Below, in pieces: positions 1-6,655 of a stretch of 38,812 bases of DNA. Origin of the DNA: UMGS1590 sp963558655 (GTDB lineage: Bacteria; Bacillota; Peptococcia; Peptococcales; Peptococcaceae); the NCBI GenBank assembly GCA_963558655.1, contig CAUWHJ010000023.1, positions 1-38,812 of the forward strand, read 5' to 3'. A program made the position numbers and the translations under genes. Under the pieces are notes generated by a model. It did no database searches and was not told where the DNA came from. It saw only the letters and a list, made by a program, of their open reading frames with translations. The stretch's first letter is position 1. Each line of letters begins with the position of its first letter.

Positions 1-36
1 CAAGCCAGACTACCGGAGGATGGTGAGTTAGAATGA
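1..36 (+). CDS. 3' end of an upstream gene (truncated by window edge)
   Basis: An open frame runs from the first base to a TGA at 34-36 and encodes 11 residues (QARLPEDGELE). The TGA overlaps the ATG of the next gene in an ATGA arrangement, the same coupling used repeatedly in this operon. That is the main reason to believe it is the tail of a real gene. Nothing can be said about its function. Confidence 0.4.
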   Translation, partial: QARLPEDGELE

Positions 37-203
37 GAATTATAGTCGATAAAATGCCAGAAACTCCTAGAGACTGTCCTTTTTATGACGAACTCTGTTG
101 GATACATCATTATGAAGAAACTCCAGACTGTGAAACACATGGAATATGCGAGCATTTAGTTGAACTTAAGGACGTAATTATAAAGGAGAATAACAATGCC
201 TAA
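33..203 (+). CDS. small Cys-containing phage protein, 56 aa
   Basis: A 56-residue acidic protein with four cysteines (C15, C22, C33, C39) spaced like a possible metal site, and an HH pair between them. GGAGGA at 15-20 lies 12 bases before the ATG, and the start overlaps the preceding stop. Its own stop lies inside the start of the next gene, so translation is probably coupled. I do not recognise the family. Its place among other small Cys-rich proteins in the early operon suggests a phage accessory protein that may bind zinc. Confidence 0.6.
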   Translation: MRIIVDKMPETPRDCPFYDELCWIHHYEETPDCETHGICEHLVELKDVIIKENNNA

Positions 204-672
204 TTGGTGCGAAGGAACTCTTAAAGTACGTGGCTCTTTAGACAATTTGAAAACATTTGTGTTGAATGCGCTTGGAGAATGTGCCTATGTTGGCCAGCCG
301 CCAGAAGGGCCGCTGTTAGACGTGTATGAGAGCGAGCAAGGATTTGAGGCTAAACTTAATCGTATGGCTTACTTAAAAGGAACGTCCAGAGGATTTGTTG
401 ATGACGATGGATGCCAGTTTTTTGAACTAAAAGATATAACTGACGATCAAATTTTATTGCTGAATAAAACACAATTCGCATGGGATATCCTTGCCGAAGA
501 GTTGCAACAGATTTGCCAAAAGTATCATGTTGACATGAAAATCACAGCGTTCGAGCGCGGATTAGAATTTCAAAGAGATATAGAAATTGTTAAAGGTGTA
601 ATCGTGTTGGATACTACAACGAAATATAGTGATTATTGGTGGCATTGTCCTTGCCCTAGTATGGGAGGTTGA
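196..672 (+). CDS. YubB/DUF1281-like phage protein
   Basis: A 158-residue protein that opens with MPNWCEGTLKVRG, the signature start of the YubB/DUF1281-type ferredoxin-like-fold family seen in phages and conjugative elements. It ends in an aromatic and Cys/Trp-rich tail (YWWHCPCP). A good ribosome site (AAGGAG, 184-189) sits 6 bases before the ATG. The family has no firmly established biochemical role. It overlaps the upstream small gene and is followed 5 bases later by the next gene, as a member of the early operon. Family assignment rests on the N-terminal signature only. Confidence 0.75.
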   Translation: MPNWCEGTLKVRGSLDNLKTFVLNALGECAYVGQPPEGPLLDVYESEQGFEAKLNRMAYLKGTSRGFVDDDGCQFFELKDITDDQILLLNKTQFAWDILAEELQQICQKYHVDMKITAFERGLEFQRDIEIVKGVIVLDTTTKYSDYWWHCPCPSMGG

Positions 673-677
673 AGTAA

Positions 678-1088
678 ATGACTGAATACATAAACATAAA
701 GGATACTGGCGATTTGTACGACCGCCAACACATTGGACAGCGGCTCATTATGGCCGAGGGTGAAATAGACGGATACCAGTTTTACGTGGTGTCCTACGGC
801 TCCCACCCTTGCGCCTATGTGCGAAGTGACGTTCCTGAGAAGGTTCAGGACGAAATTGAGGTGCACGGTAGTATCACGTTTGCGGGCAAGGCTTTTAAGG
901 AATTTCCCGTCAAAGGACAGTACATCGGGTGGGACTACAACCATTATAACGACTATAACGAGAGCCCCTACGGAATGCTTCTTTGTGGGGGAAAAAGATG
1001 GACGATGGACGAAATCATGGACGACGTGAGAGACGTTATTCGCCAGCTTCGAGAGTTCGACAGTTCGACAGAAGGGAGTGGCGAATGA
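678..1088 (+). CDS. conserved phage protein of unknown function, 136 aa
   Basis: A 136-residue acidic protein containing the pattern YQFYVVSYGSHPCAYV, then a HGSITFAG segment, then a GWDYNHYNDY segment. This order (a G-HPCAYV core, HG-TF/Y, GWDY) is one I associate with a conserved hypothetical family in Bacillota phages; no activity is known. A likely ribosome site is GGAGG just upstream at 663-667. The stop codon overlaps the ATG of the next gene. A long reading frame on the opposite strand across this region is a shadow. Confidence 0.7.
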   Translation: MTEYINIKDTGDLYDRQHIGQRLIMAEGEIDGYQFYVVSYGSHPCAYVRSDVPEKVQDEIEVHGSITFAGKAFKEFPVKGQYIGWDYNHYNDYNESPYGMLLCGGKRWTMDEIMDDVRDVIRQLREFDSSTEGSGE

Positions 1089-1432
1089 GTAATAAATTTC
1101 CGAGAAAAGGTAGACCACTTACTATCTCAATTAAGGGTGAATTGTCAGAAATGCCGCCAGAATGGGAATTAGGTGAAATTGCACTTATTAATGGCAAATG
1201 TTACAAGGTGAAACGAGTTATGAGAAGAATCGTTAAAGGGACTTCGACAGGTTGGAAAGAATATACGTTGGAACCAACCGACATAGTTAGTGGTGCATGG
1301 TCATATTGTCCTAATGGCGAATACGAATGCTCTGGTTGCGGAGATAAAACCAATGTAGATGAATATATGGGTGTGCCACTTTATGACTACTGTCCTAGAT
1401 GCGGCGCAAGAATGGATGGTGAAAAAGAATGA
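1085..1432 (+). CDS. zinc-ribbon protein, 115 aa
   Basis: I chose ATG 1085 because it overlaps the upstream stop (ATGA) and follows GGGAGTGGCGA. A longer frame from 983 would run deep into the previous gene. The N-terminal half is basic with a beta-rich look (residues 1-70). The C-terminal part has CxxC pairs at C82/C85 and C103/C106 plus C75, a classic zinc ribbon ending in CPRCGARMDG. Such ribbons appear in many small phage proteins of the early operon. The specific function is unknown; nucleic-acid or protein binding is an inference. Confidence 0.7.
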   Translation: MSNKFPRKGRPLTISIKGELSEMPPEWELGEIALINGKCYKVKRVMRRIVKGTSTGWKEYTLEPTDIVSGAWSYCPNGEYECSGCGDKTNVDEYMGVPLYDYCPRCGARMDGEKE

Positions 1433-1629
1433 AAATGAAGGGATGTCCTCTGTTGATACAGTCTCACACAAGTCCATCGATGACGATCCATGGTGAATCA
1501 TACACGCAATCGTATATGTTGGAATGCATTGGAAATAAGTGTGCAGCGTATGTGAGCGGGGATTGTGGGATGTTTGGCAGAATAAACACCGTTATTTTAG
1601 ACGGGGAAGATGGTGAAGTAAATGGCTGA
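1429..1629 (+). CDS. small hypothetical protein, 66 aa
   Basis: A 66-residue protein with cysteines at 6, 33, 38 and 46, the last three in a CxxxxC...C arrangement that may bind metal. The ATG overlaps the preceding stop and the stop overlaps the following gene, so it sits in a chain of coupled genes. I do not recognise it. The composition (Met/Cys-rich, serine-rich start) and the coupling argue that it is expressed. It resembles neighbouring Cys-rich proteins in general character only. Confidence 0.55.
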   Translation: MKMKGCPLLIQSHTSPSMTIHGESYTQSYMLECIGNKCAAYVSGDCGMFGRINTVILDGEDGEVNG

Positions 1630-1906
1630 ATACATCACGAAAGGGCAAGCGCTTGATGTCGCAAAACTTGCCGCTAGGACAGGAAATATCGTTCCAGCGA
1701 TGAACAAATTAGACCGCCTGCCCGCCGCCGACGTTGTAGAAGTGGTGCGGTGCAAAGATTGCAAGCATTTGATTGTTGATGAGCGATTGCTCATCCTATC
1801 CTCGAATCCTGAAACTGCTACGTTTTGTATGCTTGGCATTGGTGGAGCATCTTCTGATTTTTACTGTGCTTACGGCGCCAGAATGGAAGGTGAAGAAAAT
1901 GCTTAA
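1622..1906 (+). CDS. phage zinc-ribbon protein of the VVRCKDCKH type, 94 aa
   Basis: This 94-residue protein has the layout of a very common Bacillota phage family: an N-terminal helical YITKGQAL segment, a linker with LPAADVVEVVRCKDCKH (C44, C47), then a second half-site with C69 and C82 ending in YGARMEG. The two Cys pairs probably bind zinc. The ATG at 1622 follows GGGGAAGATGGTGAA and overlaps the preceding gene. The function of the family is unknown. A gene of this type usually sits among early or replication genes, as here. Confidence 0.75.
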   Translation: MAEYITKGQALDVAKLAARTGNIVPAMNKLDRLPAADVVEVVRCKDCKHLIVDERLLILSSNPETATFCMLGIGGASSDFYCAYGARMEGEENA

Positions 1907-2111
1907 TATTGATAAGTTCCGCGAGACGATTATGAGTGAAAGCAAGAACGAAATAGAATGCAATATCGCAGCTTTGCGAGGGGTTGGGGATATGGCTTGT
2001 GCAAGTAATTTATGCGAAGTGTGCATGAAAAGGTCTCTTCGGTGGCTTTTCTCAGAGGACGAACCGCCAATGTTACAACAAGTTGTAAGGGATATTGTCA
2101 CAACACGTTGA
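1899..2111 (+). CDS. small hypothetical protein, 70 aa
   Basis: I placed the start at ATG 1899, which overlaps the preceding TAA and follows GGAAGGTGAAGAA. An upstream extension would only re-read the previous gene. The protein has four cysteines (C21, C34, C39, C42) and a C-terminal amphipathic helix. It is not recognised. It ends the first run of overlapping genes; about 70 non-coding bases follow before the next small gene. Confidence 0.55.
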   Translation: MLNIDKFRETIMSESKNEIECNIAALRGVGDMACASNLCEVCMKRSLRWLFSEDEPPMLQQVVRDIVTTR

Positions 2112-2181
2112 TAGGCATTTGCAATATTGTTTGGCAAGACGAATTTTGTAGCAGAGGAAAGAAGAAGGAGGATTGACCACG

Positions 2182-2349
2182 ATGAAAATAACATTTTACA
2201 CGCCGGACCACAGGGAAGTTCTCGAGTATCCGGACGCAATTACGGACAGCGAAGTGCGAAGTGATTTCTTTGATTTTTTAGACGAACACGGAATTGGCAT
2301 GACGGTTTCGGAACCTGATTGGGATAGCGAATGTGACGGTTGTTTTTGA
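2182..2349 (+). CDS. small acidic hypothetical protein, 55 aa
   Basis: A 55-residue, strongly acidic protein that begins with a beta-like segment (MKITFYTPD) and ends in CDGCF, a terminal CxxC. A strong ribosome site (AAGGAGG, 2166-2172) precedes the ATG at a good distance, which is the main support for it. It lies directly upstream of the replication initiator gene. No family is recognised. The acidic composition could fit a small DNA-mimic or inhibitor, but that is speculation. Confidence 0.6.
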   Translation: MKITFYTPDHREVLEYPDAITDSEVRSDFFDFLDEHGIGMTVSEPDWDSECDGCF

Positions 2350-2373
2350 ATGAATAAGTAAGGAGCGGTTAAG

Positions 2374-3258
2374 ATGGCTAGAGCAGAAGATAACGTCATC
2401 ATAGACGAAGAACAGAAAACGTTCGTTTTGTATGTTGATGCATACGACATGATTCAATTTCTGGACGAAGCGGAGAAGGCGGCACTGCTCGACGCCATCT
2501 TCTCCATTTTTGGAAAGTGCGAGATGCCCGAGCTGGACAAACTGGCTTCGGTCGTTTTTGTGCGTATGAAGAAAGACATCTTGGAAAACATTGAGAAATG
2601 GCAAGAGACGAAGCGTAAACGTTCAGAAAGTGGCAAAAAGGCTGCTGCTGCACGTTATGCAAAAAAGAATGATTCTAATGCATGCGAACGCATGCTAACG
2701 CATACGGACGCAAACGAACGCATGCGAACGCAAGCGAACGAATGCCATAATGTAAATGTTAATGTTAATGGTAGTGTTAATGGTAATGTTAATAATAAAC
2801 ATATTGTTCAAAATGAGCCTGAGCTAACTGACGAAATAACCTGTGCATCTGACGATGCGCCACACACGAATGCGGTCAAACCATCTGACAACACCAAGCA
2901 GGACAATCCTGCAAAACCTCGTAAGCGTGAGGTTGACGAGCACTTTGACGCTATGTGGGCGATGTATCCATGTAAGCGTGGAAAGAATCAGGTAAGCGAT
3001 AAGCACAAGCGCCAGTTGATGGCTGTACGCCTTGAAGATATGCGAAAGGCGATTGATCGCTATGTTGCTGAAAGGGAAGCGGAAGACCGCCCGTGGCTCA
3101 ATGGCTCCACATGGTTTAAGGGGCGGTATCTGGATTACATCAACGATGACTATGAGCCGCCAAAGGCTACGCATGGGTTGAAGCCGTCAGAACGCAGTCA
3201 GGTGACGCAATTCAGGGCGGCAGGCGAAGAGTTTGATTACAGAGCATTGGAGGAGTGA
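2374..3258 (+). CDS. phage replication initiator / replisome organizer-like protein
   Basis: A 294-residue protein with the layout of Bacillota phage initiators. The N-terminal domain (about 1-85) resembles the DUF6291-type domain. A basic KRSESGKKAAAARYAKK segment follows, then a low-complexity Asn/Val tract (about 125-145). The C-terminal domain (about 190-275) carries the replisome-organizer pattern AMWAMYP..KRGK...WLNGSTWFKGRYLDYI. Such proteins bind the phage origin and load host helicase. The linker at residues 103-145 is encoded by six tandem 10-bp repeats and an AT-rich tract, which probably form the origin itself. GGAGCGGTTAAG precedes the ATG. SSB and other DNA-metabolism genes lie downstream. 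Confidence 0.8.
   Translation: MARAEDNVIIDEEQKTFVLYVDAYDMIQFLDEAEKAALLDAIFSIFGKCEMPELDKLASVVFVRMKKDILENIEKWQETKRKRSESGKKAAAARYAKKNDSNACERMLTHTDANERMRTQANECHNVNVNVNGSVNGNVNNKHIVQNEPELTDEITCASDDAPHTNAVKPSDNTKQDNPAKPRKREVDEHFDAMWAMYPCKRGKNQVSDKHKRQLMAVRLEDMRKAIDRYVAEREAEDRPWLNGSTWFKGRYLDYINDDYEPPKATHGLKPSERSQVTQFRAAGEEFDYRALEE
2681..2800 (+). repeat. probable phage replication origin: six 10-bp iterons followed by an AT-rich tract
   Basis: Six consecutive 10-bp units lie at 2681, 2691, 2701, 2711, 2721 and 2731, with consensus CAtgCGAACG. They are followed by an AT-rich, TAATG-repeated tract (about 2748-2800). All of this is inside the initiator gene. A 10-bp period is out of register with codons, so it is better explained by helical-face protein binding than by a protein repeat. 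Iterons plus an AT-rich unwinding tract inside the initiator gene is the layout of lambda ori within gene O. The origin role is an inference. Confidence 0.7.
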
Positions 3259-3265
3259 GGCGGGC

Positions 3266-3535
3266 ATGATGACGAAAAACGAGCTTAGGGATTTAGCGAA
3301 GAACGTTGCAGAACAAATTGCAACAGTGCAAGGGTCGGAAAACAGAGTGACATATGATTATGTGGAGGGCGTGATTGACACGCTTGATATGCTTGGCATT
3401 GCTTGTATGTGGGACATTAAGCTAAGTGGTGTTGAGGACAACGAACGTCTGTGTGACGTGTATTTGCATGACGGCGAGCAATCGGTGATGAGCCGTGTTG
3501 TGTACATGGTGGACGAAAGGGGGAAACGGGTATGA
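3266..3535 (+). CDS. hypothetical protein, 89 aa
   Basis: The start is set at ATG 3266, preceded by GGAGGAGTGAGG. A TTG further upstream would overlap the initiator gene without a ribosome site. The protein is 89 residues, with a helical N-terminal half (ELRDLAKNVAEQIATVQ) and a second part with DYVEGVIDTLDMLGIA. No family is recognised. Its 3' end overlaps the next gene by four bases (ATGA), which indicates co-translation with the membrane protein that follows. Confidence 0.6.
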   Translation: MMTKNELRDLAKNVAEQIATVQGSENRVTYDYVEGVIDTLDMLGIACMWDIKLSGVEDNERLCDVYLHDGEQSVMSRVVYMVDERGKRV

Positions 3536-3876
3536 GCATGGAAACGTTGGCAAATGTGTTAAGTGCAGTGGCGTTGGTGATTTCTTGTGCGTCGCTGGTT
3601 AATATTGTTTCGTGTTTCATTAAGGCGCGAAAGATTGCAAAGAATCGAGATGAGGCATGGGCGAAGTATGACAACCTTGTGGGCGTGATTTTCTCGGCAA
3701 CGATGGAGTATCGCAGACAGTGCGAGATTCCGGAGATAAAAGAGCGGGCGTTAATGCAACACGCGGTCATGTGTGAGCTGTTGTTCCGTGCAGGGCTTGC
3801 GGGTGATTATCGTGAGTTCGTGGAGAGCGTTACTAAGTGTGAGGATAGGGGAGGAGGGCAAAGCCATGAACCGTAA
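3532..3876 (+). CDS. small membrane protein, 114 aa
   Basis: Residues about 6-28 form a clear hydrophobic transmembrane segment (LANVLSAVALVISCASLVNIV), followed by a basic stretch (KARKIAKNRDE). This suggests a single-pass protein with its body in the cytoplasm. The rest is helical and contains several cysteines. The ATG overlaps the previous stop. The family is not recognised. Possible roles, by analogy with other small early phage membrane proteins, include superinfection exclusion or host membrane modification, but nothing here proves either. Confidence 0.6.
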   Translation: MSMETLANVLSAVALVISCASLVNIVSCFIKARKIAKNRDEAWAKYDNLVGVIFSATMEYRRQCEIPEIKERALMQHAVMCELLFRAGLAGDYREFVESVTKCEDRGGGQSHEP

Positions 3877-4189
3877 ACAGCGTCGAGATAAGGCTAAGCG
3901 TCATCAAGAGCAAAAGCGAGACGTTTATGCGCAAATCCAGCATCGAGAAGCGGTAAGAGCTGTTGAGTTAAAGACGGAGGAAATTCGTGAATATCTTACG
4001 GATAAGGTAACACGAAACGTGGTTATGGCGGCGGGACTTGCGCTCCGTGATGAGCTTGGATTCAGCAAAAGCAGGCTTGAGCGGTTTTATCGCAAGTTCA
4101 CGGAGATCAACGACGATATCGCGGCGGGCAGACTGACGTACAGCGATATTATGGACACGTTGAAGGAGGAGACGGGTTTTGGGATATAG
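3866..4189 (+). CDS. basic hypothetical protein, 107 aa
   Basis: The start is taken as ATG 3866, which lies behind a strong GGGGAGGAGG site and overlaps the end of the previous gene by 11 bases. The protein begins MNRKQRRDKAKR and is very basic over its first 30 residues, then helical, with a terminal region (ERFYRKFTEINDDIAAGRLTYSDIMDTLKEET) typical of small Bacillota phage proteins. The basic N-terminus suggests nucleic-acid binding. The exact function is unknown. Confidence 0.6.
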   Translation: MNRKQRRDKAKRHQEQKRDVYAQIQHREAVRAVELKTEEIREYLTDKVTRNVVMAAGLALRDELGFSKSRLERFYRKFTEINDDIAAGRLTYSDIMDTLKEETGFGI

Positions 4190-4382
4190 CAATCTTTACG
4201 AGGACTTGCAGGAGCTTGAAGCGATGGTTGACCGGATGGCGGCGCGTGTTTTTATCGCCGAAATGCAAGAACAAAATATGATCGTGCAATTTGAGCTGCG
4301 GTCGCTGCGGGACAATCTTGCGGTGGCAAGCGATTGGCTGCAGGACAGCCGAAGCTATTTCGGCACGATTGTGGAGGATTAA
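4179..4382 (+). CDS. small helical protein with TTG start, 67 aa
   Basis: A TTG at 4179 lies 8 bases after AAGGAGGA (4163-4170) and overlaps the end of the previous gene, which makes it the best start. The 67-residue product is almost entirely helical and acidic, with heptad-like hydrophobic spacing (YEDLQELEAMVDRMAARVFIAEM), suggesting a short coiled coil. No family is recognised. It ends four bases before the DUF1064 gene. Confidence 0.5.
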   Translation: MGYSNLYEDLQELEAMVDRMAARVFIAEMQEQNMIVQFELRSLRDNLAVASDWLQDSRSYFGTIVED

Positions 4383-4386
4383 CAGC

Positions 4387-4731
4387 ATGGGTTATAACAA
4401 GTACAATGCGAAGAAGGTGTGCGTGGATGGTCACACGTTCGACAGCAAGAAAGAGGCTGGGCGGTATGTGACGCTAAAAATGCTCATGCTGGCTGGGGAA
4501 ATTACACAGCTTGAGCTACAACCGCGGTTTGAGCTGTTGCCAGCCAAGCGGCTGAGGAACGGAAAGACGCAGCGCAAGATGGAGTATGTGGCAGATTTCC
4601 GCTATGTCGATATGGCGACAGGAAAAACTATCGTGGAGGACGTGAAGGGATTCAAGACAAAAGAGTACGCGGTGAAGAAAAAGCTGTTCCTGTTTCGCTA
4701 TGATGATTTGGTCGAATTTCGGGAAATCTGA
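4387..4731 (+). CDS. DUF1064 family nuclease-like phage protein
   Basis: A 114-residue protein that starts at ATG 4387 and shows the DUF1064 pattern: an N-terminal YNAKK, then TFDSKKEAGRY, LELQPRFELLP and a core YVADFRY...VEDVKGFKT. The spacing of E23, D70 and D85-x-K87 fits a PD-(D/E)xK type nuclease fold. DUF1064 proteins are common beside phage replication genes and are thought to act in recombination or branched-DNA cleavage; this is family inference, not shown here. A 176-base gap follows, with no convincing gene. Confidence 0.8.
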   Translation: MGYNKYNAKKVCVDGHTFDSKKEAGRYVTLKMLMLAGEITQLELQPRFELLPAKRLRNGKTQRKMEYVADFRYVDMATGKTIVEDVKGFKTKEYAVKKKLFLFRYDDLVEFREI

Positions 4732-4907
4732 AAACGAGACATTTTCGATGGCTGAAAAATCGCCTAATTCGTGCCATATTTTCGGTTTAACGGCATGGTG
4801 ATGTGCAAGATGGGTATTTATCTATGAAGAACGAAAACATAGCGTTAAAACGAAAAATAACGGTGAATTAAACTAGAGAATTATAAATTGGTTTAGGAGG
4901 TATAACG

Positions 4908-5108
4908 ATGGAAAAACTTCTTGAAGTTATGGGACTAGAATCAACTATGCTGGAAATCAGACGAAAACCGTTGCAAGTGAGAATTTCAAACGACAATTTG
5001 GGCAAGTCGATTTCGATAACGAACGGGATTATTCAATTCACAATTCCGTTTGAGCCGCTGGAAGGACATTTGCGCGGCAAAAGTAAGCGCAAGAAAAATG
5101 GAAAATGA
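4908..5108 (+). CDS. hypothetical protein upstream of ssb, 66 aa
   Basis: A 66-residue basic protein with a strong ribosome site (TAGGAGG, 4894-4900) before its ATG. A central beta-rich section (LQVRISNDNLGKSISITNGIIQFTIPF) is followed by a highly basic tail (RGKSKRKKNGK). The tail could contact DNA. It lies 15 bases before ssb and is probably co-transcribed with it. No family is recognised. It is the first gene after the only sizeable gap in the early region, so a promoter may lie in that gap, but I see no strong -35/-10 pair there. Confidence 0.6.
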   Translation: MEKLLEVMGLESTMLEIRRKPLQVRISNDNLGKSISITNGIIQFTIPFEPLEGHLRGKSKRKKNGK

Positions 5109-5123
5109 CAAGGAGGTTGAGAG

Positions 5124-5540
5124 ATGAACAAAGTTATATTGATTGGCCGTTTGACGGCTGACCCTGAATTGAGATACACGCCAAATGGTAATGCGGTGTG
5201 TAATGTGTCGGTGGCTGTTGACCGTGATTACAAGCGCGATGGCGCGGATAACGTGGACTTTGTGAGCGTTGATGTGTGGGGCAAAAGTGCCGAAAATCTT
5301 GCGAAGTATATGGGCAAGGGGCAGAGGATTGGCATTGATGGCCGCTTGCAGGTTGAGAAGTACGAGAAAGACGGACAGAAGCGCACGGCGTACAAGGTTG
5401 TGGCAAACCGTGTGGAGTTCCTTGGTGGCGGCAATGGTCAATCTGGTCAAGCACCAACGCAAGCGCCAGACTATGCGGAATATGGCGAGGATGTGACGGC
5501 GCAATTCACGGACGCAGACCTTCCGTTCGGGCTGTATTGA
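5124..5540 (+). CDS. ssb: single-stranded DNA-binding protein
   Basis: A 138-residue SSB. The OB fold spans about residues 1-105 and carries the hallmark start MNKVILIGRLTADPELRYT and the segments NFVSVDVWGKSAENLAKY-like and GRLQVEKYEKDGQKR. A Gly/Gln-rich linker follows. AAGGAGG precedes the ATG. It coats single-stranded DNA at the phage replication fork. The acidic tip that normally recruits partner proteins is present as DADLPF but is followed by three more residues (GLY), so the Pro-Phe is not terminal as in host SSB. Confidence 0.95.
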   Translation: MNKVILIGRLTADPELRYTPNGNAVCNVSVAVDRDYKRDGADNVDFVSVDVWGKSAENLAKYMGKGQRIGIDGRLQVEKYEKDGQKRTAYKVVANRVEFLGGGNGQSGQAPTQAPDYAEYGEDVTAQFTDADLPFGLY

Positions 5541-5554
5541 TGGGGGGATAGGCT

Positions 5555-5776
5555 ATGACGAAAGCGGAGATAGAAAAGGCAAGAGAAGCTGTTAACGATG
5601 TAAGGGCGTGTTTCTACGCTTTGATGAGCGAGGAGCTGGTTGCGGAAAAAAATAAGCGAAGAGCAATCCCCTACAAGACCTTGGAACAATTTGTGGAGCT
5701 GGCACAGAACCTTGAGCTGATTGACGGGTATTTGTTTTGCGCGTCACAACGACCTGAAATCAGGAAACAGCCATGA
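5555..5776 (+). CDS. small helical hypothetical protein, 73 aa
   Basis: A 73-residue, nearly all-helical protein, 14 bases downstream of ssb with a GGGGGATAGG ribosome-site-like stretch before the ATG. It contains one cluster of conserved-looking residues (YALMSEELVAEKNKRRAIPYKTLEQF). The stop codon overlaps the ATG of the next gene. No family is recognised; it may be a helical partner of early replication proteins, but this is only positional. Confidence 0.55.
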   Translation: MTKAEIEKAREAVNDVRACFYALMSEELVAEKNKRRAIPYKTLEQFVELAQNLELIDGYLFCASQRPEIRKQP

Positions 5777-5952
5777 AGAATCCATGCAAGGACTGTGACA
5801 GGCGTCATCCGGGGTGTCATGCACGTTGCAGGGACTACGGCGAATGGCGTATAGAGCATGATGCGATGGTGAAAGCAAAACATGAAGAATCGGAGCTGTA
5901 TAAGGATTCTGTAAGGCGGGCGCGTTACTACCACAAGTACAACAAAAAATGA
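5773..5952 (+). CDS. small zinc-finger-like phage protein, 59 aa
   Basis: A 59-residue basic protein that opens with C5xxC8 and C15xxxC19 in the pattern NPCKDCDRRHPGCHARC, followed by a charged helix and a basic Tyr-rich end. This N-terminal Cys pattern is very common in Bacillota phage early proteins and is likely a small zinc-binding module. The ATG overlaps the stop of the previous gene. It is too short for many gene finders. The specific function is unknown. Confidence 0.7.
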   Translation: MKNPCKDCDRRHPGCHARCRDYGEWRIEHDAMVKAKHEESELYKDSVRRARYYHKYNKK

Positions 5953-5983
5953 GCAAATGTATAACATGAAAGAAGGCTGCTTT

Positions 5984-6364
5984 GTGAAAAAAGAATTCTA
6001 CGAAAAGATAAATTTGAGACATGATATGAACGGTCAGATAATAGTGGAAGTGGCACTCGGTTTAGCAAGTGAATCGGGAGAGGTTGCTCAACTTGTGCGC
6101 AAGCGTGAGTTTGAGAGAATTTCCTTACCGGTCGGCGCAATGTTGATGGAGTTATCGGATGTTTTGCATTACCTGACGCTCGCCAGCTCATATTATGGTC
6201 TAACGTTGGATGAACTGGCAGAAGTCAATGAGAAAAAGATGTATGCACGTGATATTGGTATGGGCAGTACGTTTGATGCTCTGATGTGGCATTATGACGA
6301 GACGAAAGGTTTCAGGCATGAAATGGATATTGTGAGTGATGCTCTGAAGGTGGTGGAACGATGA
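5984..6364 (+). CDS. MazG-like nucleotide pyrophosphohydrolase
   Basis: The product shows MazG-type all-alpha NTP pyrophosphatase motifs: E30xxE33 in GLASESGEVAQLV and E56xxD59 in MELSDVLHYL, followed by LTLDELAEVNEKK. In this superfamily these acidic residues bind Mg ions and cleave NTPs to NMPs; phage members may alter nucleotide or alarmone pools. I chose GTG 5984 because AGAAGG lies 8 bases upstream. ATG 5957 and ATG 5966 lie in the same frame but lack a ribosome site. Only the core of the domain is present (126 residues). Confidence 0.75.
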   Translation: MKKEFYEKINLRHDMNGQIIVEVALGLASESGEVAQLVRKREFERISLPVGAMLMELSDVLHYLTLASSYYGLTLDELAEVNEKKMYARDIGMGSTFDALMWHYDETKGFRHEMDIVSDALKVVER

Positions 6365-6519
6365 TGCAGAGATGTTGTGGTGAATGTGCTTATTTTTCAC
6401 CAGAGCGGAAAAAATGCATGGTTGAAATGCGTGAGGTGGCTGAAAGTTTTCGCGCGTGCATTCGTTTTGATGAAAAAAAGGTGAATGACGATGGTGTTAG
6501 AATGTTGTCAGACGTGTGA
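6361..6519 (+). CDS. small Cys-rich protein, 52 aa
   Basis: A 52-residue protein with cysteines at 5, 6, 9, 19 and 33. The arrangement CCGECAYFSPERKKC looks like a single zinc site. The ATG overlaps the stop of the MazG-like gene. Its last 35 bases overlap the next small gene in a different frame, so both cannot be chance: each has a ribosome site or a start coupled to a neighbour. The function is unknown. Confidence 0.6.
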   Translation: MMQRCCGECAYFSPERKKCMVEMREVAESFRACIRFDEKKVNDDGVRMLSDV

Positions 6520-6655
6520 ATTCTGTGATTTCCAGTGTCAAGTGTGTAGATATACAGGAGGGGAAATGTGGCTGGATGGGTGTTGCTTTTACACGCAGAA
6601 AAAGAAACATGAAGAATTGATTTTTGATGATAAAGGAGGCTGCGATGACTGCTAA
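6485..6655 (+). CDS. very Cys-rich small protein, 56 aa
   Basis: Ten of 56 residues are cysteine (positions 7, 8, 11, 14, 18, 21, 33, 34, 53 and 56), mainly in CxxC steps (CCQTCEFCDFQCQVC) and a terminal CDDC. This is a likely metal-binding or redox protein. I prefer ATG 6485, close behind AAAAAAAGG; ATG 6491 is in frame and possible. It overlaps the previous gene by 35 bases, and its end contains the ribosome site and start of the regulator that follows, so it may control that gene by translational coupling. The family is unknown. Confidence 0.6.
   Translation: MTMVLECCQTCEFCDFQCQVCRYTGGEMWLDGCCFYTQKKKHEELIFDDKGGCDDC

Noticed and set aside
633..1118. A 161-residue frame on the - strand
   Set aside because: It is antisense to two coupled + strand genes, has no ribosome site and shows no recognisable domain.
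2681..2740. A CRISPR array at the 10-bp repeats
   Set aside because: Units are tandem without spacers and only 10 bp long; no cas genes are near. The iteron explanation fits.
4732..4907. A promoter in the gap before the ssb operon
   Set aside because: TATAAA-like hexamers exist but no -35 at proper spacing, so I could not support a call; a 15-codon ORF there is also too weak.
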